A DNA stretch of 5,958 nucleotides from an uncultured Collinsella sp. (GTDB lineage: Bacteria > Actinomycetota > Coriobacteriia > Coriobacteriales > Coriobacteriaceae), in the NCBI GenBank assembly GCA_902388545.1, contig CABMPS010000127.1, forward strand, positions 1 to 5,958, given 5' to 3'. Positions 1 through 5,609 of this stretch are shown in pieces (position 1 is the stretch's first letter; every line of letters starts with the position of its first letter). The position numbers were made by a program, and so were the translations under genes. The notes under the pieces were generated by a model that was not told the DNA's origin, ran no database searches, and was given only the letters and a program-made list of their open reading frames with translations.

Positions 1-130
1 CAATAGTGTTCGACAGGATCGCCGTCAGCTCGGCTGGATTCAAACCTTGGTCGCAGAGGGCGAAATCGACTGCCTCGCCCAGCGTTCTCATGGCATCCTC
101 GAGATACATCTCACTGTAGGCGTGGGTCAT
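1..130 (-). CDS. Small partner protein of the DUF3990 module (partial, 3' end outside window)
   Basis: Only the first 43 codons are in the window; the gene runs off the left edge. It starts at ATG 130-128 and begins MTHAYSEMYLEDAMRTLGEA. The start overlaps the end of the DUF3990 gene by 20 nt. AGGGG (145-141) lies 10 nt before the ATG, inside the upstream gene, so translation is probably coupled. The opening (Y-x-E-M-Y-L-x-D-A-M-x-x-L-G-E-A, then a cysteine near residue 35) resembles, from memory, short proteins encoded directly after DUF3990 genes in Firmicutes and Coriobacteriia; no biochemical role is known to me. By position it could be the antitoxin or an accessory subunit of the putative ADP-ribosyltransferase. 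That role is inference. Confidence 0.7.
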   Translation of the reverse strand, partial: MTHAYSEMYLEDAMRTLGEAVDFALCDQGLNPAELTAILSNTI

Positions 131-779
131 TTTCTGTCATCCCCTCTCGAACGATATCGACGATACGAATTCCCTCAAACGGGTTTTCGGTAAGCAATTC
201 CCGATACTGCGCCCTTGCCAACTCATCTCGGTCCTTGGCCAATGGGCCATATAGAGCTTGTGGCGCACGTTCAAATCCAGCAAAACGAATGCTCTTAAAC
301 GCGCGCTCGCTTTTGAGCACAATCTGTTCTCCAGGGTTACCGAGCCTCATAGCTCGACCGAGCTGGTCAATGGTGATCGTATTGTTTACAAACGCCCTGG
401 CATAGCTGAAGTACGAGTCATCCGCACGCCATCCTCTAATCACATCGTAAGCGTTAGCATCTGGCAAAAAATGATCGCGAAGGTATTCGCATGCCCCCAC
501 AGCGACGGCGGTGTCCTTTCGGAATGAACGATGCTCTACAAGCAACGCTATCCAATGCAGAACTGAATATTGCGGCGATAGCAGGTCGAGTACCTTGAGA
601 TCGGCCATGTCGAGTTCATATCGATTTGCAAAGCCGTCTGCGTCCCTAGAGCATGCCCATTCCCTTGCAAGGTTGAGGCTCTCTGTGCAATAGAATCCCT
701 GTCCATAGTCGTTATGGACTTTCCCCAGGCCAATCTGGGGAGTCTCAATGATCTTCTGAGAACCATGCCACAGTTCCAC
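111..779 (-). CDS. DUF3990 family protein, putative ADP-ribosyltransferase-fold toxin
   Basis: A 222-aa protein starting at GTG 779-777. AGGAGA at 790-785 sits 5 nt upstream, which decides the start. The N-terminus has WHGS (residues 4-7) and DYGQGFYCT (24-32), the H and Y motifs of the NAD-binding face in ADP-ribosyltransferase-like folds. A conserved YDVIRGWRADDSYF block lies at 111-124. Near the C-terminus, GEQIVLKSERA (150-160) offers E151 or E158 as the possible catalytic glutamate. This order and length match DUF3990. A toxin role in a TA-like operon is inferred from the fold and the small overlapping partner gene downstream. Many DUF3990 operons begin with a DUF3791 gene; none is seen here, and the gene is first after its own promoter. 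Family call is firm; activity and target are unknown. Confidence 0.85.
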   Translation of the reverse strand: MELWHGSQKIIETPQIGLGKVHNDYGQGFYCTESLNLAREWACSRDADGFANRYELDMADLKVLDLLSPQYSVLHWIALLVEHRSFRKDTAVAVGACEYLRDHFLPDANAYDVIRGWRADDSYFSYARAFVNNTITIDQLGRAMRLGNPGEQIVLKSERAFKSIRFAGFERAPQALYGPLAKDRDELARAQYRELLTENPFEGIRIVDIVREGMTENDPRLQ

Positions 780-796
780 GCGAGTCTCCTAACAGT

Positions 797-839
797 TATC
801 GCCCTAGCGATAGTATAGCACACTATCGCTAGGGCGATA
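797..839. promoter_or_regulatory. Double palindromic operator of the DUF3990 operon
   Basis: A perfect 18-bp inverted repeat (797-814 and 822-839) with a 7-bp centre. Each arm contains its own palindrome, TATCGC-N4-GCGATA: 797-812 with centre CCTA and 824-839 with centre TAGG. There are therefore two copies of one dyad, 27 bp apart. A -10 element lies in and beside the spacer, so a dimer on each palindrome would cover the -35 side and the start side. This is typical of autoregulated TA promoters. The regulator is not identified; the operon itself shows no obvious HTH protein in the window. Confidence 0.7.
812..820 (-). promoter_or_regulatory. Extended -10 promoter element for the DUF3990 operon
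   Basis: On the minus strand TGC-TATACT (820-812) is a good extended -10 (TGnTATAAT). The -35 position (around 840-834) is poor, as is common with extended -10 promoters. The predicted start is near 805, giving a leader of about 25 nt before GTG 779, with the Shine-Dalgarno at 790-785. The element sits between the two palindromes. Confidence 0.55.
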
Positions 840-906
840 CCTGTATTCAGAGAGCAAAAGGGTGTATGGAACCGAGTTTGAGTTCAATACCGGCTTCTAA
901 GACTCT

Positions 907-1181
907 CCGAGTCCGGAAGTATGCGGCAAAATTCAGACTTGTTGACCACGCTGGAGCACATCAACGCTTCTACCTGCGGCTTCTTTGCGCCAAAAGGGCG
1001 GTGTGGTCGGGGGTTCCGGAATTTGCCGCATACTTCCGTTTTGAGTATTCGGAAATGCGGGGAAAAACCGAGATCTGTCGACCAGACCCTGGTTTTATGC
1101 TTCCGTGACCTGCGGTTTTGTACGTAAAAATTTGGTTGCGCTCGGCGGGTTCCGATCCCCCCCCCCCACACACTTCCGGAA
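907..1181. repeat. Structured dispersed repeat, copy 1 (two related units, A and B)
   Basis: This stretch aligns with 4157-4424 in the same orientation, without gaps over most of its left half. It includes a 34-bp identical block (1003-1036 with 4251-4284). Unit A (914-1038) is bounded by a perfect 17-bp inverted repeat (914-930 with 1022-1038, CGGAAGTATGCGGCAAA). It has an inner stem GACCAC 944-949 with GTGGTC 1003-1008. Unit B (about 1049-1181) has a similar plan: GGAAATGCGGGG, then CCGAG 1068-1072 pairing with CTCGG 1141-1145, ending CACTTCCGG. Open frames crossing it are not credible genes, because they are built from the repeat and have no start signals. No transposase is present. It could be a MITE-like element or a mobile RNA or hairpin repeat. 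Confidence 0.8.
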
Positions 1182-1182
1182 A

Positions 1183-1360
1183 TGAGTCACAACAACAACG
1201 GCGTGCGATTGCGATGAATGCTTTCCTAGTGTGAACAGCACCAAGGCCATGGCAATTCAGTGGTTGTCGGCGGTCTTGGCGAGTGTGGAGAACACGCCAC
1301 TTGCACTCGCTTTGGGTTTTGCCGGGTTTGAAACGGTAGCATACACAGGGCGTCTTTATA
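1183..1360. other. Intergenic stretch between repeat copy 1 and the AbiE operator
   Basis: No convincing gene. An open frame without SD runs from GTG 1231 to TAA 1365 (44 codons, containing AMAIQWLSAVLASVENTPLA). It could be a remnant of a small protein gene, but I recognise no family and it runs into the operator. A TTGAAA hexamer (1328-1333) has no -10 at proper spacing. Nothing else is supported here. Confidence 0.4.
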
Positions 1361-1421
1361 TGTAACTTAATAGTTTGCCTTGTAACATCATTAATGTTAC
1401 ATTTCAAAATAGCATGTTACA
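1361..1421. promoter_or_regulatory. Four-half-site operator and promoter region of the AbiE-like operon
   Basis: TGTAAC occurs at 1361-1366 and 1381-1386, and its complement GTTACA at 1396-1401 and 1416-1421. All four are symmetric about position 1391, with 20 bp between same-orientation sites. The inner pair forms an 8-bp inverted repeat (1381-1388 with 1394-1401). A possible promoter is TTGCCT (1375-1380), 17 bp, TACATT (1398-1403), which places the inner palindrome between -35 and -10. Known AbiE systems are repressed by AbiEi binding inverted repeats in the promoter; the HTH protein encoded just downstream is the likely ligand (inference). Confidence 0.65.
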
Positions 1422-1435
1422 CAAGGAGGCGAGGC

Positions 1436-2425
1436 ATGCGGGAATTCGTTGAGAAGATGCTGCATTCGAAAGTTGAGCGTGAGCCCGTTGACGTCTCGGG
1501 GCTTCCCCTGTATCTGAGGGGGTTGTACTCCCTTGAGCGGTGGACCGCCTTCGGTGTGCCGTTCGTGATGGCTTTCCCCATCGAGAACGCGACGGTGAAG
1601 ACCATGGCGAAACACCGCAACACGCTGGAGACAGCTCTGGGGATTCCCGTGGCTTTCGCTCTCGAGAGCGCCACGGGCTATAGGGTCGAGCGAATGCTTG
1701 AGGCCGGCCTCGCCTTTGTAGCTACAGACAAGCAGGTGTACCTACCGTTCCTGGGAGTCGCTCTGAATGGCGGCAAGAGCCATGCGGGCGGCCGTAAGCA
1801 GGTGAGCATCGAGACGCTCTCGCCCCAGGCGCAGCGTCTCGCCATCATGGCGCTCTACGGTGAACTCGACGGAGCCAACGTAACTCAGGCGGCGAACGTT
1901 CTCGCCGTAGCAAAGATGACCGTCTCGCGCGCGTTCGATGAACTCGCTGCTGTCGACCCCTCGATCATCGTGTCCGAAGGGCGCCGACGGGTCCTACGCC
2001 CTGACCGGAATAAGATGGCGCTGTGGCGGCGGCTTGAGCCATACATGGCAAGTCCGGTCGCAAGGGAGCATCGCCTGACCCGCTTACCCGATGTGGGCCT
2101 TCCACCAGGAGGAGTTTCGGCGCTGAGTGAGATCTCGATGCTGCAGGACGACCCCTGGCCGACTTTCACCGCGACCAAAGCGCAAGAGCGCGTCCTAGGG
2201 CTGGCGACCGGTGCAGGTAACGCTGGATTCGACGAACCAGAGGAGCCCGCGTGCGTAGTGCAGGTGCTACGCTACGAGCCCGAGCCAGCGCCCGGGTGTA
2301 TTGTCGACCCGCTTTCCGCCATCCTATCCCTTCCCGACGATATGAGGGACGACCCGCGCGTCGCGGGCGAGATCGAGTACGTCCTGAATCGAGTGCTTGG
2401 GGTTGATTATGAAGGGAATCGATAA
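1436..2425 (+). CDS. AbiEi-like winged helix-turn-helix regulator/antitoxin
   Basis: A 329-aa protein starting at ATG 1436, chosen because AAGGAGG (1423-1429) sits 6 nt upstream; an ATG at 1394 lies inside the operator and lacks an SD. Residues 20-110 (LPLYLRGLYSLERW near 23-36, YLPFLGVAL at 102-110) resemble the N-terminal domain of MarR/AbiEi-like proteins that accompany AbiEii nucleotidyltransferases. A helix-turn-helix follows at about 127-171 (VTQAANVLAVAKMTVSRAFDEL, 149-170). The C-terminal third is proline- and acid-rich and less recognisable. It overlaps the next gene by 17 nt. In AbiE type IV TA systems the equivalent protein is the antitoxin and autorepressor. The four-half-site operator fits that. 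Family placement is by context and pattern, not by search. Confidence 0.8.
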   Translation: MREFVEKMLHSKVEREPVDVSGLPLYLRGLYSLERWTAFGVPFVMAFPIENATVKTMAKHRNTLETALGIPVAFALESATGYRVERMLEAGLAFVATDKQVYLPFLGVALNGGKSHAGGRKQVSIETLSPQAQRLAIMALYGELDGANVTQAANVLAVAKMTVSRAFDELAAVDPSIIVSEGRRRVLRPDRNKMALWRRLEPYMASPVAREHRLTRLPDVGLPPGGVSALSEISMLQDDPWPTFTATKAQERVLGLATGAGNAGFDEPEEPACVVQVLRYEPEPAPGCIVDPLSAILSLPDDMRDDPRVAGEIEYVLNRVLGVDYEGNR

Positions 2426-3158
2426 ATTCAGGGAACGCTTCGCGGGCCGCGAGGGCGAATATGTCCTAATCGGTGGCGGAGCCTGCGACCTGCTGTTCGG
2501 CGAGGTCGGGCAAGATTTCAGGGCAACGAAAGATCTCGATCTAGTCCTACTGGTGGAGGCGCTGACGCCTGAGTTCGGCCGCGTGTTCTGGGACTTTGTT
2601 CGGGAAGGCGCGTACGAGAACAAACAAAAGAGTAGCGGGAAGCCGCAGTTCTACCGGTTCTCTAAGCCGAAGGACCCGGCCTTCCCCGCCATGCTGGAGT
2701 TATTTGCACGCACCGACATCAACCTGCGCCACGGGGATTCCGGCCTTTTGCCGATACACATCGGGGAGGAGGTTTCTAGTCTTTCTGCGATTCTGCTGGA
2801 CGAGGAGTACTACAAATTGCTCGTGGAGAACAGAGTATCGGCGGGCGGCGTCGCTGCCTTGTCGGTCGAGGGACTAATCCCCTTCAAAGCAAAGGCGTGG
2901 CTCGACCTGTCTGCCAAGCGTGCAGATGGAAAGGCAGTCGATGAGAAGAGCGTAAAGAAGCACCGTAACGACGTCTGCCGCCTCGCCACCTTGCTCGCGG
3001 GCAACGAGCGTCCCGCCATGAGCGAGGGTGTTCTTGCTGACATGAGGCGCTTCATGGAGGCCTACGAATCGGACCCCGTCGATCCCAAAACAATCAGGAT
3101 CAAGGGTGTTGGGGCGCAACAGGTCGTTGAGGTGCTGAAGGACGTTTACTTGCGATAA
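2409..3158 (+). CDS. AbiEii-type nucleotidyltransferase toxin
   Basis: A 249-aa protein. ATG 2409 is preferred over TTG 2397 or 2403; GGGG (2399-2402) is a weak SD 6 nt before it, and the 17-nt overlap with the upstream gene suggests coupling. The DNA-polymerase-beta-like nucleotidyltransferase motif is clear: IGGGA (21-25), then T40-K-D42-L-D44-L with the two metal-binding aspartates. MLELF (95-99) may supply the third acidic residue (E97). The second family signature is LIPFKAKAWLDLSAKR (156-171) followed by KKHRNDVCRL. In characterised AbiE systems AbiEii is a nucleotidyltransferase that arrests growth; the substrate here is unknown. Catalytic residues look intact, so the module is probably active. 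Pairing with the HTH gene supports a type IV TA or abortive-infection module. Confidence 0.85.
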   Translation: MKGIDKFRERFAGREGEYVLIGGGACDLLFGEVGQDFRATKDLDLVLLVEALTPEFGRVFWDFVREGAYENKQKSSGKPQFYRFSKPKDPAFPAMLELFARTDINLRHGDSGLLPIHIGEEVSSLSAILLDEEYYKLLVENRVSAGGVAALSVEGLIPFKAKAWLDLSAKRADGKAVDEKSVKKHRNDVCRLATLLAGNERPAMSEGVLADMRRFMEAYESDPVDPKTIRIKGVGAQQVVEVLKDVYLR

Positions 3159-3172
3159 CACGTATACATGAC

Positions 3173-3201
3173 GCGCCTTCAACCAGAACGATTGAAGGCG
3201 C
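3173..3201 (+). terminator. Hairpin after the AbiEii gene, possible weak terminator
   Basis: A perfect 10-bp stem GCGCCTTCAA (3173-3182) with TTGAAGGCGC (3192-3201) and a 9-nt loop, starting 14 nt after the AbiEii stop. No T-run follows directly (CTTCTCCG), so it is not a classic intrinsic terminator. It may protect the mRNA 3' end, or be the first member of the hairpin array to its right. Confidence 0.4.
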
Positions 3202-3305
3202 CTTCTCCGCGAGCATTGTTTTGATTGCGCTGGTCGTGCTCTTCGACCAAGATCTTCTCGGTAGGCTTTCTTTTGATTCCGCTGGTCGCGCCTTACGACC
3301 AAATT
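3202..3305. repeat. Tandem 52-bp hairpin repeat, two units
   Basis: Positions 3219-3250 repeat at 3271-3302 with 27 of 32 bases equal, period 52. Each has the stem TGGTCG-N7-CGACCA (3231-3249 and 3283-3301). Four of the five differences fall in the 7-nt loop, so the stem is conserved while the loop drifts. CTTCTC and TTTTGATT also recur at the same phase. With the stem-loop at 3173-3201, three hairpin centres fall at about 3187, 3240 and 3292. No gene covers this stretch. The strand of any transcript is unknown. Confidence 0.65.
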
Positions 3306-3321
3306 CTGGGACAAGCATATA

Positions 3322-3348
3322 AATAAATGGAAAAAAATAAATGGAAAA
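3322..3348. repeat. AT-rich short direct repeat
   Basis: AATAAATGGAAAA occurs at 3322-3334 and 3336-3348, period 14, in an A-rich stretch between the hairpin array and the MNT gene end. No gene is seen from 3349 to 3447. A 47-codon minus frame after the MNT stop (ATG 3442) has no SD and runs into the hairpins. Confidence 0.5.
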
Positions 3349-3447
3349 CGATGCAAGACGAGTCAAGAAGCCCCGCAATCGCGCTCGTTAACCCAAGGTG
3401 GCGAGCTGTTCTATCTAACCCAAATATTCGCAAGCTCCTCATCCTGC

Positions 3448-3747
3448 TTACTCCGCTTCATAGACACGCATCTCATCTTGCTCGATGCTTTTCCGGAAGG
3501 CCGCGCGCATGTGCTCTGGTGGGTTGGTGACGATATCAACCTTTCGCCCAAGTTCCTTCTCGAGCTCATGAGAGAGTTCGAGAAGCGCGCCGAACGTCAT
3601 GGTGTTGCCGCAGACTAGGCGCAAGTCAATATCGCTATCGGGCGTTTGTTCGCCTCGCGCAAACGAGCCAAACAGATATGCCTCGCGGACGTCGTAGCGA
3701 GCCAGCACGCGGGAGACCGCAGTGGATATGTCGGTAGGCGAGATCAT
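3448..3747 (-). CDS. MNT-type minimal nucleotidyltransferase
   Basis: A 99-aa protein starting at ATG 3747-3745. The pattern is GSFARG (27-32), nine-residue spacing, DIDLR (39-43), and KVDIV with D71, giving a complete catalytic triad D39/D41/D71 of minimal nucleotidyltransferases. In HEPN-MNT TA pairs this protein adenylylates and silences a HEPN RNase toxin (established for characterised pairs). Here no HEPN/DUF86 gene is adjacent on either side; the preceding gene, 28 nt upstream, encodes a 92-aa protein of another kind. No strong SD precedes the start, so translation may depend on the upstream gene. It is full length and looks intact. Role as antitoxin or toxin is open. Confidence 0.85.
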   Translation of the reverse strand: MISPTDISTAVSRVLARYDVREAYLFGSFARGEQTPDSDIDLRLVCGNTMTFGALLELSHELEKELGRKVDIVTNPPEHMRAAFRKSIEQDEMRVYEAE

Positions 3748-3775
3748 GGGTTATTTGCCGTTCAACAGTAGAACG

Positions 3776-4054
3776 TCAGGGGGCCAGCGCCGAAACCGCC
3801 GGTCCGGCTTTTTGGCGTTCGGCGAGCTCGAGGATAAACGGGGCGTTTGAGCTAACAAATTCTGTCAAAAAATTGAGGTCATCAGCAGTAAATCCTTCGA
3901 CGTTGAACCATTTGACCGCAGGCAAGAAGCATTCCGCATGGTCAAAGCCAAAGTCAACCGGGCGCTCGACGGCCACGCGAACGGTTCCGTCCTCTCTTGT
4001 CTCTGAGTAGGCAAATTGGGTGCCATCATCAAGCTGAACATAGCTCCAAAGCAC
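3776..4054 (-). CDS. Conserved-looking 92-aa protein paired with the MNT gene
   Basis: I chose GTG 4054-4052 because AAGGAGG lies 5 nt before it (4066-4060). The open frame extends to a TTG at 4177, but that start lies inside the dispersed repeat and has no SD. The protein begins (M)LWSYVQLDDGTQFAYSET and contains GTVRVAVERPVDFGFDHAECFLP, read here as a small beta-rich N-terminal part. A helical part follows, including FTADDLNFLTEFVSSNAPFILELA, and the protein ends ALAP. There are no signal peptide or membrane segments. I do not recognise a named family. The two-gene operon with the MNT nucleotidyltransferase suggests it is the partner in a TA-like pair, by context only. Confidence 0.75.
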   Translation of the reverse strand: MLWSYVQLDDGTQFAYSETREDGTVRVAVERPVDFGFDHAECFLPAVKWFNVEGFTADDLNFLTEFVSSNAPFILELAERQKAGPAVSALAP

Positions 4055-4080
4055 GGCTGCCTCCTTAGTGTTGATATCCA

Positions 4081-4086
4081 AGTATA
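4081..4086 (-). promoter_or_regulatory. -10 element for the 92-aa/MNT operon
   Basis: TATACT on the minus strand (4086-4081) is 5 of 6 to consensus and would start RNA near 4074, about 20 nt before GTG 4054 and just before the strong SD. A matching -35 at 16-18 bp is not evident (CGCGTT region). It lies about 70 bp inside the edge of dispersed repeat copy 2. Confidence 0.4.
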
Positions 4087-4156
4087 AAGAGCAGACTAGA
4101 TGTAACGCGGCGTGAATTGGATTATTCCTATAAGAGACGAACTCTGACAGCTGGCA

Positions 4157-4424
4157 ATCTCCGAAAGTATGCGGCAAATCTCAGACTTGTTGACTACACC
4201 GAAAAGCGGCAACACTTCCACCTGCGGTTTCTTTACGTTAGAAGGGGGTTGTGGTCGGGGGTTCCGGAATTTGCCGCATACTTCTGTTATGCGATTCCGA
4301 AAGTGCGGGGAAACCGAGATCTGCCGCCCAGACCCCAGTTTCGAGCTTCCGCGATCTGCTGTTTTGCTGCTAAAAATCAGTTTGTGCTCGGCGGTTTTAA
4401 ATTTTTACCCGCACTTCCGAAAAT
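4157..4424. repeat. Structured dispersed repeat, copy 2 (units A and B)
   Basis: Same orientation as 907-1181 and offset 3248 bp; ungapped up to about 4310, with a short indel after that. Unit A carries the inverted repeat AAGTATGCGGCAAA (4165-4178) with TTTGCCGCATACTT (4270-4283). Its inner stem is GACTAC with GTGGTC, where a C-to-T change relative to copy 1 leaves a G-U pair in RNA. Unit B has a 9-bp stem AAGTGCGGG (4301-4309) with CCCGCACTT (4408-4416), an outer stem clearer than in copy 1, and CCGAG (4314-4318) with CTCGG (4387-4391). Conservation of stems over loops argues that the folded form matters. It lies upstream of the minus-strand 92-aa/MNT operon. Confidence 0.8.
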
Positions 4425-4463
4425 CGGGCCATTCAGCAACGATATGCGGTGCCCAAGAGTGCT

Positions 4464-4544
4464 ATGCCAGGTAAGAAGAGCGTTAAGAAAAATGCGCCCG
4501 AGCCAGCCGACCCCCCGCCTTGCATCCATTATGGCAACCGATAA
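4464..4544 (+). CDS. Possible 26-aa peptide or gene remnant
   Basis: ATG 4464 to TAA 4544 encodes a peptide beginning MPGKKSVKKNAPEPADPPP, rich in Lys, Ala and Pro. The upstream CCAAGAGTGCT is at best a weak SD. It may be the broken N-terminus of a lost gene or chance. The rest of 4425-4597 shows nothing else that I can support. Confidence 0.15.
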   Translation: MPGKKSVKKNAPEPADPPPCIHYGNR

Positions 4545-4597
4545 CCACAACGCGTCTGCACCAAGGGATTGACGCTCAATTCCGTCGTCAATAATTT

Positions 4598-4623
4598 CCT
4601 AAAACAAGTGATTTACTTTTAGG
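4598..4623 (-). terminator. Weak hairpin after the Abi_2 gene
   Basis: CCTAAAA (4598-4604) pairs with TTTTAGG (4617-4623), 12-nt loop, 11 nt past the Abi_2 stop. It is AT-rich and lacks a good T-run on the minus strand (GAAATTATTG follows). Possible terminator only. Confidence 0.3.
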
Positions 4624-4633
4624 CGGGTCGAAT

Positions 4634-5566
4634 CTAAATTTTATACCTAGTTATCTTTTTCCATTCGGCTGGGAAACCCATGGCATCAAGGAGGCGCTCC
4701 TCGCCGATGCTCTCATCCAATGACAAGTATCCGTTAACGCACTTGACGAGCTTGGCCTTGAATGTCTTGAACTCGTCGTCGCGAAGGAGGTATCGAAGGG
4801 TGATCACTGCCGAGAAAACGTCTACCTTGCCGCAAGCGTAATCCGGCCCAATCTTTTCGATGCCGAGCTTGGCGTGCAAGGCCGTGTCAGGAATCTCGAC
4901 GTGACACCTGTGGGAGAAGAGACGCTCTCCATGTGCGCAGACGTTCCTGTAGAGGGCGAGTACGCGGATAAACGACGAGAGTTCTTTCGGGTTTCCGACC
5001 CCGAACCTCTTAGCAATCTTGGCCTTCTCGCTGTCCCTGAGCGCCGTGAGCATTTTCGAAGTCTGTCCGAAGGTCATGGCGTTCACGGTGACCCATAGAG
5101 GCACGTTCTTATATGCCCTGCGGTAGTAGGCAAGGTATTCGTGGCTGGTATCCTTGTTGGCGATATAGTCAAGCATGTTCAGCAGCTTTGGGAGAACTCG
5201 CTTCGCGCCCTTCGACGTCGCGTAGCAGCGGGCGTCTAGATACTTGCTCTGGGACTCGCCATATGCAGCGCAGAACTCGTAGGCCAGCGCCGACCTGATC
5301 TTCGCCTCGACCTTGAGCAGCGCATCGAGCATTATCTCCCTAAGCTCGACGTCGAACTCGTAAAGCGCTAGGATGTCTCCAAAAGTGGCACCTTCGCGGT
5401 ATACCCGGGTGCTCGGGTCGCGGAAAAACGACTGGTAGCCGTTCACGACCGGGAAATAGCCGATGTCCGCAAGCACCCTTCGGCAAACCTCTTCGTCCTC
5501 GATTCTGAGGCCGGAGCTTCTGAGCTTCTCCATCTGCTGCTGGTAGGTAAGGAATTCTTTGGGCAT
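4634..5566 (-). CDS. Abi_2 (AbiD/AbiF) family HEPN protein, abortive infection toxin
   Basis: A 310-aa protein starting at ATG 5566-5564, with a modest GAAGAG SD 5-6 nt upstream. The N-terminus (LTYQQQMEKLRSSGLRIED, then IGYFPVVNGY at 35-44) is typical of Abi_2. So are the central YEFDVELREIMLDALLKVEAKIR (69-91) and VPLWVTVNAMTFGQTSKML (155-173). RNVCAH (207-212) is the R-x4-H motif of HEPN RNases (R207, H212), followed by GERLF. Length matches the family. AbiD/AbiF proteins block phage growth in lactococci (established), and Abi_2 genes can follow a conserved structured RNA. Here an RNA with promoter and terminator sits directly upstream, so the protein is probably an RNase held in check by that RNA (inference). 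It ends at TAG 4636-4634, complete and intact. Confidence 0.9.
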   Translation of the reverse strand: MPKEFLTYQQQMEKLRSSGLRIEDEEVCRRVLADIGYFPVVNGYQSFFRDPSTRVYREGATFGDILALYEFDVELREIMLDALLKVEAKIRSALAYEFCAAYGESQSKYLDARCYATSKGAKRVLPKLLNMLDYIANKDTSHEYLAYYRRAYKNVPLWVTVNAMTFGQTSKMLTALRDSEKAKIAKRFGVGNPKELSSFIRVLALYRNVCAHGERLFSHRCHVEIPDTALHAKLGIEKIGPDYACGKVDVFSAVITLRYLLRDDEFKTFKAKLVKCVNGYLSLDESIGEERLLDAMGFPAEWKKITRYKI

Positions 5567-5580
5567 CGTCGCTCTTCCCG

Positions 5581-5609
5581 AAAATAAAAGGGGAACCCGC
5601 AGGCTCCCC
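5581..5609 (-). terminator. Intrinsic terminator between leader RNA and Abi_2 gene
   Basis: On the minus strand an 8-bp stem GGGGAGCC (5609-5602) with GGTTCCCC (5597-5590), one G-U pair, 4-nt loop, followed by TTTTATTTT (5589-5581). It lies 14 nt before the Abi_2 start, so Abi_2 expression would depend on read-through. Confidence 0.85.

Noticed and set aside
884..1171. Open frames of 68-145 codons on both strands across repeat copy 1
   Set aside because: They follow the repeat, have no SD, and their translations are mirrored in copy 2 only because the DNA is repeated; structure is conserved rather than codons.
907..1181. CRISPR array or retron RNA in the repeat region
   Set aside because: No regular short repeats with spacers, and no cas gene or reverse transcriptase in the window.
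1186..1365. Small protein gene upstream of the AbiE operator
   Set aside because: No SD or recognisable family, and the frame ends within the operator half-site; mentioned only as a possible remnant.
3303..3442. Minus-strand 47-codon frame after the MNT gene as a remnant HEPN partner
   Set aside because: No R-x4-H motif, no SD, and it reads through A/T runs into the hairpin array.
4055..4177. N-terminal extension of the 92-aa protein to TTG 4177
   Set aside because: It would start inside the dispersed repeat without an SD, whereas GTG 4054 has AAGGAGG at 5 nt.
4117..4572. Plus-strand frames of 101 and 151 codons over repeat copy 2
   Set aside because: Composed of repeat sequence plus intergenic DNA, no start signal, unlikely composition.
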